10,515 bases of DNA. Origin: Baffinella frigidus. Taxonomy: Eukaryota > Cryptophyceae > Cryptomonadales > Baffinellaceae. The notes under the pieces are model-generated. The model saw nothing but the letters and a program-made list of their open reading frames with translations, did no database searches and had not been told where the DNA came from. The stretch's first letter is position 1; each line of letters begins with the position of its first letter. The DNA is taken from positions 5,485 through 15,999 of the forward strand of contig MU646607.1 in NCBI GenBank assembly GCA_026770585.1, in the 5' to 3' direction. Below, one piece after another: positions 5,745 to 10,515 of this stretch. The position numbers were made by a program, and so were the translations under genes.

Positions 5745-5785
5745 GGCACGTGAGTACGCTGTGCAACTACGGGACACTCCTCCCA
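5745..5785 (+). pseudogene. TPR 4 exon copy 4, truncated
   Basis: After CACACAG: GG plus HVSTLCNYGTLLP, then it dissolves into telomere-like repeat with no donor. It contains GTGAGT 5 bp inside the exon. Variant CCCTAAA repeats fill 5793-5908. Confidence 0.65.
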
Positions 5786-5911
5786 ACCCACAAACCCTAA
5801 ACCCTAAAACCCAAACCCTAAAACCCTAAACCCTAAACCCTAAACCGCAAACCCTGAAACCTAAGCCCTCAACCCCAAACCCAAAGCCCTAAACCCAATC
5901 CCTAAACACAG

Positions 5912-5997
5912 GGCACGTGAGCACGCTGTGCAACTACGGGACGCTTCTGACAACCGTGCGGAAAGACTATGACAAGGCCGTCAGTCTTCTCAGCCAG
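5912..5997 (+). CDS. TPR-coding exon (TPR 4, complete copy)
   Basis: GG plus twenty-eight codons: HVSTLCNYGTLLTTVRKDYD then KAVSLLSQ. Acceptor AAACACAG, donor CAG|GTTCGT. Joined to the exon at 4717 it gives ALACDGG-HVST and exactly 35 residues for TPR 4. It is the only one of seven tandem copies that has acceptor, both helices and donor. The upstream side is C-strand telomeric repeat and the downstream side G-strand, so the two intron flanks could pair across the exon. Two downstream copies (6242, 6505) keep helix B only. Confidence 0.65.
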
Positions 5998-6241
5998 GTT
6001 CGTTTCGAGGGTTGGGGGGGCAGGGGTGAGCTTTCTTATGTGCGTGGTTTAGGGTTTAAGGTTTAGGGGTTTTAGGGTTTAGGGTTTATTCGGGACAAAG
6101 CCGTCAACCTCGGGACAAAGCCGTCAACCTACTGAACCCTAAACCAGGTTTAGGGTTTATAGCCCTGAACCCTAAACCAGGTTTAGGGTTTAGAAGTTGG
6201 GTCAGGGGTTTAGGGTTGAGGATGTAGGGTGTAGGGTGTAG

Positions 6242-6300
6242 GGACGCTTCTCACAACCGTGCGGAAAGACTATGACAAGGCCGTCAGTCTTCTCAGCCAG
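6242..6300 (+). pseudogene. TPR 4 exon copy 6, helix B only
   Basis: GG plus nineteen codons TLLTTVRKDYDKAVSLLSQ with the same GTTCGT donor. The missing 5' part is replaced by GGGTGTAG repeats, whose AG now serves as a possible acceptor in the same phase as the intact exon. It could be spliced, but would give a repeat lacking HVSTLCNYG. Confidence 0.6.
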
Positions 6301-6504
6301 GTTCGTTTTGAGGGTTCAGGGGCGAGGGGTGAGCCTTCTTATGTCCGTGATTACGGGTTTAGGATGTAGGGGTTTTAGGGTTTAGGGTTTGGGGGTTAGG
6401 GTTAGGGTTTACGCGGGACAAAGCCGTCAACCTCTTCAACCAGGTTTAAGGTTTAGAAGTTGGGTCTGGGGTTTAGGGTTGAGGATTTAGGGTGTAGGAT
6501 GTAG

Positions 6505-6563
6505 AGACGTTTCTCACAACCGTGCGGAAAGGCTATGGCAAGGCCGTACGCCTTCTCAGCGAT
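6505..6563 (+). pseudogene. TPR 4 exon copy 7, helix B only, more diverged
   Basis: Same extent and phase as the copy at 6242, reading TFLTTVRKGYGKAVRLLSD, with donor GAT|GTTTGG and an acceptor-like GATGTAG. The frame is open but conserved Asp residues are lost. Confidence 0.55.
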
Positions 6564-6599
6564 GTTTGGGGTTTAGCCTTTGGGGTTAGGGTTTAGTGT

Positions 6600-6728
6600 T
6601 GTGTGACGCGGATAAAACAGAGTGATGTTCTGTAAAGCGACAGAGACGGAGGTCAGCCCACACGATGTAGATTCTTCGTTTCCGGTTTCGGGTTTAGAGT
6701 TTGGGTGTGGGGTCTCCCGGAATCGAGT
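6600..6728. other. Spacer, nothing recognised
   Basis: No gene, repeat or RNA recognised; it lies between the G-strand array and the 180-bp tandem repeat. Confidence 0.4.
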
Positions 6729-7289
6729 TCTTCCATCCCCAGCCCGACTTCACGTGCACTCAACAACGTTGTAAATCTGTTAAAACGCACCGCTTCATCG
6801 TTATAACTTGTTTAAACCCACCGGTTCGATCCCGGCGGTACAGTTTACTTTTAAAAAATTGATAACAATGATAATTAGTTAATTAAGTAACGCGCGGGTC
6901 CGGCGCAGGCGCCGTTCCATCCGGCGGTGCTGCAATGTCTCGGCTGGGTGCTCCAAGTCGCTCAACAACGTTATCAACATTTGAAAACGCACCGCTTCAA
7001 CATTATAGCTTGTTAAAACGCACCCGTTCGACCCCGGCGGCACAAATTATTGTATCATTATTTATCAAATAAGTACCGCGTGGGGCCGGAGCAGGCACAG
7101 TTCCATCCGACTTCATTCGTGACGAATCGCCGACTTCGCGACTTTTTAAAGGATAGTAAATGACGTTCAACGTTTTTAAAACGCACCGTTTCGAGTTTCG
7201 TGGTACAAATTACATTGTGAATTGTTAATCAAGTAACGCGTGGGTCCGGCTTGCAGGCGCCGTTCCATCCAACAGTGCTGCAATGTCTC
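6729..7289 (+). repeat. Tandem repeat of about 160-185 bp, three units and a part
   Basis: Units start at GTTCCATCC-like sequence (6728, 6914, 7100, 7262). They share CTCAACAACGTT, AAAACGCACCG, TTAATCAAGTAACGCG and GGGTCCGGC...CAGGCGCC blocks, much diverged between units. Unit 1 carries GGTTCGATCCC at 6823, resembling an RNA polymerase III B box or tRNA T arm, and unit 2 has a related GTTCGACCCC. No cloverleaf or A box could be found. Units 2 and 4 contain CTGGGTG/CTGGGTAC...CAAGTC, linking them to the finger-exon copies downstream. Confidence 0.75.
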
Positions 7290-7290
7290 G

Positions 7291-7322
7291 ACTGGGTACG
7301 GCAAGTCCACGCATCCGACAAG
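7291..7322 (+). pseudogene. Decayed copy of the finger exon (copy a)
   Basis: GGTACGGCAAGTCCACGCAT...GACAAG followed by GTCTAAACCC. It aligns with gaps to the exon at 8845 (TGCGCCAAAGTC...CCAACCAAG|GTCTCC). No AG acceptor and indels in the frame. Confidence 0.5.
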
Positions 7323-7460
7323 GTCTAAACCCTAACCCCTAACCCCCAAACCCCAAACCCCACCCCCCAAACTCCTAACCCTCAACACTGAACCCTAAAC
7401 CAACCCTTACCGTGTAGGGTGTCGTATCGCCCTACACGCTACACCCCAAACCCCAAACCC

Positions 7461-7931
7461 GAACGGTCTGTAGCCCTACACCCCACACCCGAAACAACAC
7501 TGGGTGCGCCAAGCATCCAACAAGGTCTTCGGCCCTCCTAAGAACGACAACGCGCTCATCACCCCAAATCCTAAACCCCGAACCCTCAACTCTCAAACCT
7601 GAACCCGAACGGTCTGTAGCCCTACACCCCACACCCAAAACAACACTGGGTACGGCAAGTCCACGCATCCGACAAGGTCTGCCGACCCCCCTGAACCCCG
7701 AAACCTGAACCCTGAATCCTGAATCCTGAACCCTGAACCCTGAACCCTGAACCCTGAACCCTGAACCCTGAACCCTGAACCTTGAACCCTCAACCCTCAA
7801 CCCTAAACCCTCAACCCTGAACACAGAACCCTGAACCCTGAACCCTGAAGGTCGGCAGCCCTACTCCCCACACACAAAAAAACACTGGGTGCGCCAAGTC
7901 CACGCATCCGACAAGGTCTGCCGACCCCCCT
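7461..7931 (+). repeat. Three 75-85 bp cores with finger-exon relics
   Basis: Cores at 7461-7535, 7607-7691 and 7847-7931 share GGTCTGTAGCCCTACACCCC, then ACACTGGGTRCGSCAAG, then CATCCRACAAG|GTCT. The last part is a degraded finger-exon copy with its donor (exon parts 7501-7524, 7648-7675, 7887-7915). Telomere-like arrays separate them, with a pure CCCTGAA run at about 7690-7790. A fainter fourth relic lies near 8026-8046. Confidence 0.7.
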
Positions 7932-8215
7932 GAACCCTGAACCCTGAATCCTAAACCCTGAACCCTGAACCCTAGACCCTAAACACTAGATCCCAAACCC
8001 TAAACCCTAAACCCTAAACCCGAAAGGCAAATCTACGAAAGGTCTGCAGATCTACACCCTACACCCTGCATCCTAGATTCCTGCATCCTTCACCCAAAAC
8101 CCTAAACCCTGAACCCTAAACCCTAAACCCTAAACCCTAAACCCTAAACCATGAACCCTAAATTCTAAACCCTAAACCCTAAACCCTGAACCTCAAACCC
8201 TAAACCCTAACCACA
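7928..8215 (-). repeat. Telomere-like arrays, CCCTGAA and CCCTAAA
   Basis: Several blocks of CCCTAAA and CCCTGAA, with TACACCC and TGCATCC variants near 8050-8090. They lead to the CTCCTGCAG acceptor at 8233. Confidence 0.9.
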
Positions 8216-8233
8216 ACCCTCTCGCTCCTGCAG

Positions 8234-8305
8234 GTGGCGAGAACAAAGGAGCGGAAAAAGGCAAACCGAATGGAGAAGCGCAAAGACCTTAGCCTTCGAT
8301 GCGAG
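8234..8305 (+). CDS. Basic exon and first Cys of the zinc finger
   Basis: Twenty-four codons: VARTKERKKANRMEKRKDLS then LRCE. Phase 0 at both ends, acceptor CTCGCTCCTGCAG (the most pyrimidine-rich in the window), donor GAG|GTCTGC. The Lys/Arg cluster looks like a nuclear localisation signal (inference). The Cys is the first ligand of a C2H2 finger completed by the next two exons. If the donor is not used, the frame reads on to VCPSPR and a TAA at 8324, so an alternative end of the protein without the finger is possible. No other copy of this exon is seen. Confidence 0.6.
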
Positions 8306-8322
8306 GTCTGCCCCAGCCCCCG

Positions 8323-8326
<4 letters not shown>

Positions 8327-8378
<52 letters not shown>
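8327..8378. repeat. CA microsatellite
   Basis: About 26 uninterrupted CA units just after the possible TAA of the basic exon. Cys/Val open frames on the other strand are artefacts. Confidence 0.95.
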
Positions 8379-8760
8379 AAAACAAGATATCGTCTCCCAC
8401 TCGATAATTCGATAATGCATGATGGGCCTACTTACATGTGGGGGTGTAAACATTTGTACCGGGATAGGGTATTCCAACCTGGCGTCTGGTCTAATGTGGG
8501 GTGGAATGGCTCCTGAGGCAATGAAATTTACTACACAAATGCTTTACTACACAAATGCTACATCTCGGTTTCAAATAAGCCCCTCTAGCATCCTCGTGTG
8601 GTCCCCTAGCCCTCAAAATTTTGTTTATGTGTGTTTTGACGTATTCGATTGATGGTTTGATGTAAAGAATGGTGGATTTTGAAGACGGAACGATGACGTA
8701 TTTGACGATGGTGTAATTCAGAATAGTTTCATGAATTGTGTGAAACTGACAAGGCATATT
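8379..8760. other. Unique spacer, no supported gene
   Basis: Lower-GC sequence with no repeats except TTTACTACACAAATGC twice in tandem (8527-8558) and a small hairpin GTTTCA/TGAAAC near 8725. Open frames of 77 and 88 codons overlap on opposite strands, match nothing I recognise and have no splice or repeat support. In the gene model it is intron; if the basic exon ends at 8324, it would be 3' UTR or intergenic. Confidence 0.5.
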
Positions 8761-8840
8761 CCTGCACCCTAACCCCTGACCCCTAAGCCCTAAACCCTAA
8801 ACCCCAAACCCTAAATCCTAAACCCTCAACCCTGATCCCC
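8761..8840 (-). repeat. Telomere-like array before the finger exon
   Basis: CCCTAAC, CCCTGAC, CCCTAAA and CCCTCAA units leading to GATCCCCACAG. Confidence 0.85.
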
Positions 8841-8844
8841 ACAG

Positions 8845-8880
8845 GTGTGCGCCAAAGTCTACCATGATCGTCCAACCAAG
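8845..8880 (+). CDS. Zinc-finger exon, second Cys
   Basis: A 36-bp exon of twelve codons, VCAKVYHDRPTK, phase 0, acceptor CCCCACAG, donor AAG|GTCTCC. Its Cys lies two residues after the Cys of the previous exon, and CAKVY fits the C-x-K-x-[FY] core of C2H2 fingers. The hydrophobic Leu normally found before the first His is Lys here, a mild deviation. Four or five degraded copies lie upstream (7291-8046), but only this one has an acceptor and an open frame. Confidence 0.65.
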
Positions 8881-9026
8881 GTCTCCTAAACCCTTCACCC
8901 TTCACCCTAAACTCCACATTCCACACCCCACACCCCACACCCCACACCCCACACCCCAAACCCCAAACCCCAAACCCCAAACCCCAAACCCCAAACCCCA
9001 AACCCCAAACCCCAAACCCAAAACAG
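8881..9026 (-). repeat. Intron made of CCCCACA and CCCCAAA repeats
   Basis: These 146 bp between two coding exons consist of CCCTTCA-type, then CCCCACA, then CCCCAAA units (the latter about ten). GT occurs only at the start and AG only at the end (AAAACAG). Confidence 0.85.
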
Positions 9027-9095
9027 ACGCGGCACCTGCGAAGAGTGCACGGGGTCGAGCCAGACGGGGTGCACTCGCTCGGCCGAGAGTTCCAG
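9027..9095 (+). CDS. Zinc-finger exon, both His ligands
   Basis: Twenty-three codons: TRHLRRVHGVEPDGVHSLGR then EFQ. Phase 0, acceptor AAACAG, strong donor CAG|GTACGT. RHLRRVH supplies the two His (spacing 4). With the two preceding exons the pattern is C-x2-C-x12-H-x4-H, and HGVEP resembles the HTGEKP-type linker. The stretch after the finger is unrecognised. Three copies follow, each shorter at the 5' end (9327, 9645, 9796). Confidence 0.65.
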
Positions 9096-9107
9096 GTACG
9101 TACCGCC

Positions 9108-9192
9108 AAACACTACGAAAGATTTCTTAAATAACCCGTTAGTGGATAACCCATAGGACCCTACGGTAGGCAACCCGTAGGTGTAGGGGGGG
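9108..9192 (-). mobile_element. MITE-like element, family 2, copy c (truncated)
   Basis: CACTACGAAAGATTTCTTAA...AATAACCC matches the right end of the 3579 element reverse-complemented. CATAGGACCCTACGGTAGGC matches its centre. The other half is missing after the GGGGGG run. It lies 13 bp after the donor of the exon at 9027. Confidence 0.75.
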
Positions 9193-9219
9193 CTAGGGTA
9201 GTTCCAACGGATATCATCA

Positions 9220-9240
9220 CCGATTCTCGCCCAGAATCGG
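9220..9240. other. Perfect 8-bp hairpin
   Basis: CCGATTCT/AGAATCGG around CGCCC. It is not followed by a T run, so there is no reason to call a terminator; it is probably an element fragment. Confidence 0.5.
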
Positions 9241-9258
9241 CCAGAAAATGCCTGCGGA

Positions 9259-9326
9259 GCTGTGTGGTTAGGGTGGCGCTGCGTGGATAGGGTGGCATCC
9301 ACACATCCGCTGTGTGGATAGGGTGG
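9259..9326 (+). repeat. 18-bp repeat GCTGTGTGGATAGGGTGG, three copies
   Basis: Copies at 9259, 9278 and 9309, the last two spaced by CATCCACACATCC, which pairs with GTGTGGAT. The third runs straight into the next exon copy. Confidence 0.85.
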
Positions 9327-9392
9327 AGGCACCTGCGAAGAATGCACGGGGTCGAGCCTGGCGGCGTCAACTCTCTCGGCTGAGAGTTTCAG
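9327..9392 (+). pseudogene. Finger His exon, copy 2, with stop
   Basis: RHLRRMHGVEPGGVNSLG, then TGA where the intact copy has CGA, then EFQ and the same GTACGTACC donor. The acceptor AAACAG is gone. One C-to-T change accounts for the stop. Confidence 0.75.
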
Positions 9393-9426
9393 GTACGTAC
9401 CAAAGAGGACTTCGAAGGATGTCTTG

Positions 9427-9605
9427 GATCTAATCGCGGCGAGTATTTTCCGAAAATACGATTTCGGGGACCTCCGATCTCATTTGCAACGAAAATTACT
9501 ACACGGACGAGACCATTTTTAAAAGCACAGACACATTGTGTAGTAATTTTCGTTGAAAATACTTTTAAAATCGTATTTTCGGAAAATACTCGTCCGGATG
9601 AGATC
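9427..9605. mobile_element. Foldback MITE, family 3, nested in family 2
   Basis: About 179 bp. A perfect 25-bp arm pair lies at 9440-9464 and 9568-9592 (CGAGTATTTTCCGAAAATAC...). A second perfect 18-bp pair lies at 9487-9504 and 9538-9555 (CAACGAAAATTACTACAC). Outer ends pair imperfectly, and GATC occurs at both borders. The flanks, 9407-9426 and 9606-9640, are the two parts of a family 2 element like the one at 9108. Confidence 0.85.
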
Positions 9606-9644
9606 ACCCATAAGTGGATAACCCATAGGACCCTACGGATTGCT

Positions 9645-9683
9645 GAGCCAGACGGGGTGCACTCTTTCGGCCGAGAGTTTCGG
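9645..9683 (+). pseudogene. Finger His exon, copy 3, 5' truncated
   Basis: EPDGVHSFGREFR followed by GTACTTACCGCC. The finger part is missing, replaced by family 2 element sequence ending CCTACGGATTGC. Confidence 0.7.
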
Positions 9684-9704
9684 GTACTTACCGCCCCCCA
9701 GGAC

Positions 9705-9736
9705 AGCGGACTACGAAGGGGTTTCGTGAATGACCC
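9705..9736 (-). mobile_element. MITE family 2 terminal fragment (copy e)
   Basis: AGCGGACTACGAAGGGGTTT...TGACCC matches one terminal inverted repeat of the 3579 element. It lies downstream of the third His-exon copy, in the same relative position as copies c and d. Confidence 0.65.
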
Positions 9737-9795
9737 TCAAATGTTGATGTTAACGATATTATGTTGTACTCTAAATGTAGGTTGTATAATAAACC

Positions 9796-9813
9796 CTCGG
9801 CTGAGAGTTCAAG
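9796..9813 (+). pseudogene. Finger His exon, copy 4, donor end only
   Basis: CTCGGCTGAGAGTTCAAG followed by GTATTC. Only the last six codons remain, with the same TGA as copy 2. Confidence 0.6.
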
Positions 9814-9854
9814 GTATTCTACCTCTTTCTCTGTCTAGTTGGGCTCCGCAACCG

Positions 9855-9970
9855 CTGATTATATCAGAATTGTTGGAGTTATATCATAAGTTCTGGATTA
9901 TATGATAAGTATTGGATTATATAATGAGTGTTGGATTATATAATAATTGTTAGGTTGTATGACAATAACT
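9855..9970 (+). repeat. 19-20 bp AT-rich tandem repeat
   Basis: Five to six units of GGATTATATAATGAGTGTT type (starting 9855, 9875, 9895, 9914, 9933), decaying at both edges. Confidence 0.8.
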
Positions 9971-9982
9971 TTGCGAACAAAG

Positions 9983-10063
9983 GGGACGGGGATGGACGAG
10001 TGGTGGGTCGGCGACGACCTGCGACGATTATACCAGAACCTCCCCATTATTATATTGAATTAA
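9983..10063 (+). pseudogene. Copy of the last exon, no donor
   Basis: After AACAAAG: GTGMDEWWVGDDLRRLYQNL then P, in the same frame as the exon at 10259. It then runs into ATTATTATATTGAAT and a TAA at 10061. The acceptor is poor (AAAG after an AT-rich stretch). If used, it would be a terminal exon. Confidence 0.5.
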
Positions 10064-10192
10064 TGATAATGATAATGATACTGATACTGACAATGATAAT
10101 GGTAACGGTTATGATAATGATAATATTGATGATGATAGTACTATCATGTTCAAAAAAATGAAAATAAATAAATTATTATTATTATTGTTATC

Positions 10193-10245
<53 letters not shown>

Positions 10246-10246
10246 T
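10061..10246. repeat. GATAAT and TAA microsatellites
   Basis: Degenerate TAATGATAATGATAC repeat to about 10140. ATT repeats (10173-10190) then face a long TAA/AAT array (10193-10243), a palindromic layout able to fold back. Asn/Tyr open frames here are artefacts. Confidence 0.9.
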
Positions 10247-10258
10247 GTGTGTGTGCAG

Positions 10259-10325
10259 GGGACGGGGATGGACGAGCAGTGGGTGGGGGACGACCTGCGG
10301 CGATTCTACCAAAACCTCCCCACCG
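10259..10325 (+). CDS. Last recognisable exon, unknown domain
   Basis: After GTGTGTGCAG: twenty-two codons GTGMDEQWVGDDLRRFYQNL then PT, plus one G, before GGT. Donor ACCG|GTCCTA leads into CCCTAAA repeats; if unused, the frame ends in a TGA about five codons later. The phase fits the donor at 9095. The copy at 9983 differs mainly at third positions and in a few residues, which suggests coding constraint. I recognise no domain; acidic WVGDDLRRFY may be helical. The gene probably continues beyond the window. Confidence 0.5.
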
Positions 10326-10326
10326 G

Positions 10327-10515
10327 TCCTAAACCCTGAACCCTAAACCCTCAAACCTAAACCCTAGACCCTAAACCCTAGACCCTAAACCCTAGTAAAC
10401 CCTAAACCCTAAACCCTAAACCCTAAACCCTAAACCCTAAACCCTAAACCCACCCTAAACCCTAAACCCTAAACCCTAAACCCTAAACCCTAAACCCTAA
10501 ACCCTAAACCCCAAA
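10327..10515 (-). repeat. CCCTAAA array at window end
   Basis: Variant units (CCCTGAA, CCCTAGA), then two runs of perfect CCCTAAA (about 10390-10450 and 10454-10508) with one junction CCCACCCTAAA. The orientation is C-rich on the plus strand, the wrong way for a right-hand chromosome end, so it is read as intronic or interstitial. Confidence 0.95.

Larger units (their letters stand above)
5998..6600 (+). repeat. Telomere-like repeats, mainly G strand
   Basis: TTTAGGG and variants (GGGTGTAG, GGTTTAAG) dominate, in contrast to the C strand upstream. At 6145-6149 and 6178-6182 the orientation flips as CCCTAAACCAG|GTTTAGGG. A 20-bp block CGGGACAAAGCCGTCAACCT is tandemly doubled at 6091-6130 and recurs near 6414; it resembles the DKAVSLLSQ coding segment. 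Confidence 0.85.

Noticed and set aside
6740-6845. tRNA gene around GGTTCGATCCC
   Set aside because: The acceptor stem, D arm and anticodon arm could not be drawn, and the 5' end does not pair with the 3' end.
7432-7824. 130-codon minus-strand frame with GFRVQGS repeats
   Set aside because: It is the complement of the CCCTGAA array; a 7-bp repeat read in frame gives periodic peptides with no gene evidence. The same applies to the minus frames at 722, 3115, 8783 and 8907.
5998-8233. A universal rule that introns start G-strand and end C-strand, forming hairpins
   Set aside because: It fits this intron, but the introns at 2800, 3278 and 8881 start directly with C-strand repeats, so it is not general.
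8419-8652. 77-codon frame starting MMGLLTCGG
   Set aside because: No recognisable domain and no splice support; it is overlapped by an equally long minus frame.
10327-10515. True chromosome end at the right edge
   Set aside because: The plus strand should be G-rich (TTTAGGG) at a right-hand end; here it is C-rich, is interrupted by variants, and follows a donor-like site.

Overview
This is eukaryotic nuclear DNA from an organism with plant-type telomeric heptamers (CCCTAAA/TTTAGGG). That telomere type occurs in green algae and plants and in some dinoflagellates, chromerids and cryptophytes; I cannot narrow it further. There is no bacterial gene organisation and no long open reading frame. 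Coding sequence lies in exons of 36-120 bp on the plus strand, separated by introns full of telomere-like 7-mers, microsatellites and small inverted-repeat elements.

Main result: ten short exons (1117-1236, 2737-2799, 3227-3277, 3491-3544, 4717-4777, 5912-5997, 8234-8305, 8845-8880, 9027-9095, 10259-10325), optionally preceded by a start exon at 1001-1048, have AG/GT borders and compatible phases. Joined in order they encode four consecutive tetratricopeptide repeats of exactly 35 residues each. A lysine/arginine-rich stretch follows, then one C2H2 zinc finger (C-x2-C-x12-H-x4-H) whose ligands are spread over three exons, then an unrecognised segment. This is inferred from sequence only; there is no transcript evidence.

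Layout. 1-1000: a 7-bp satellite, a small inverted-repeat element and two decayed exon starts. 1001-2050: candidate start exon, an intact TPR exon and three decayed copies separated by TA arrays. 2050-3545: the exon for the first part of TPR 2, a dead copy of it, and two further exons separated by telomere-variant introns. 3545-4720: a long intron with a duplicated miniature element plus half-exon and several hairpins. 4717-6600: the next TPR exon, then seven tandem copies of the following exon, one of them complete. 6600-8230: a tandem repeat of about 180 bp, then copies of the finger exon in CCCTGAA-type arrays. 8234-10325: the basic exon, finger exons and last exon, each of the last two with decayed copies. 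10327-10515: a CCCTAAA array.

Two features stand out. Most exons sit in a local cluster of one intact and several broken copies. At least two introns consist almost entirely of telomere-like repeat, in the orientation that contains neither GT nor AG. I suggest telomeric arrays and small inverted-repeat elements have both created introns and driven unequal exchange that multiplied exons.
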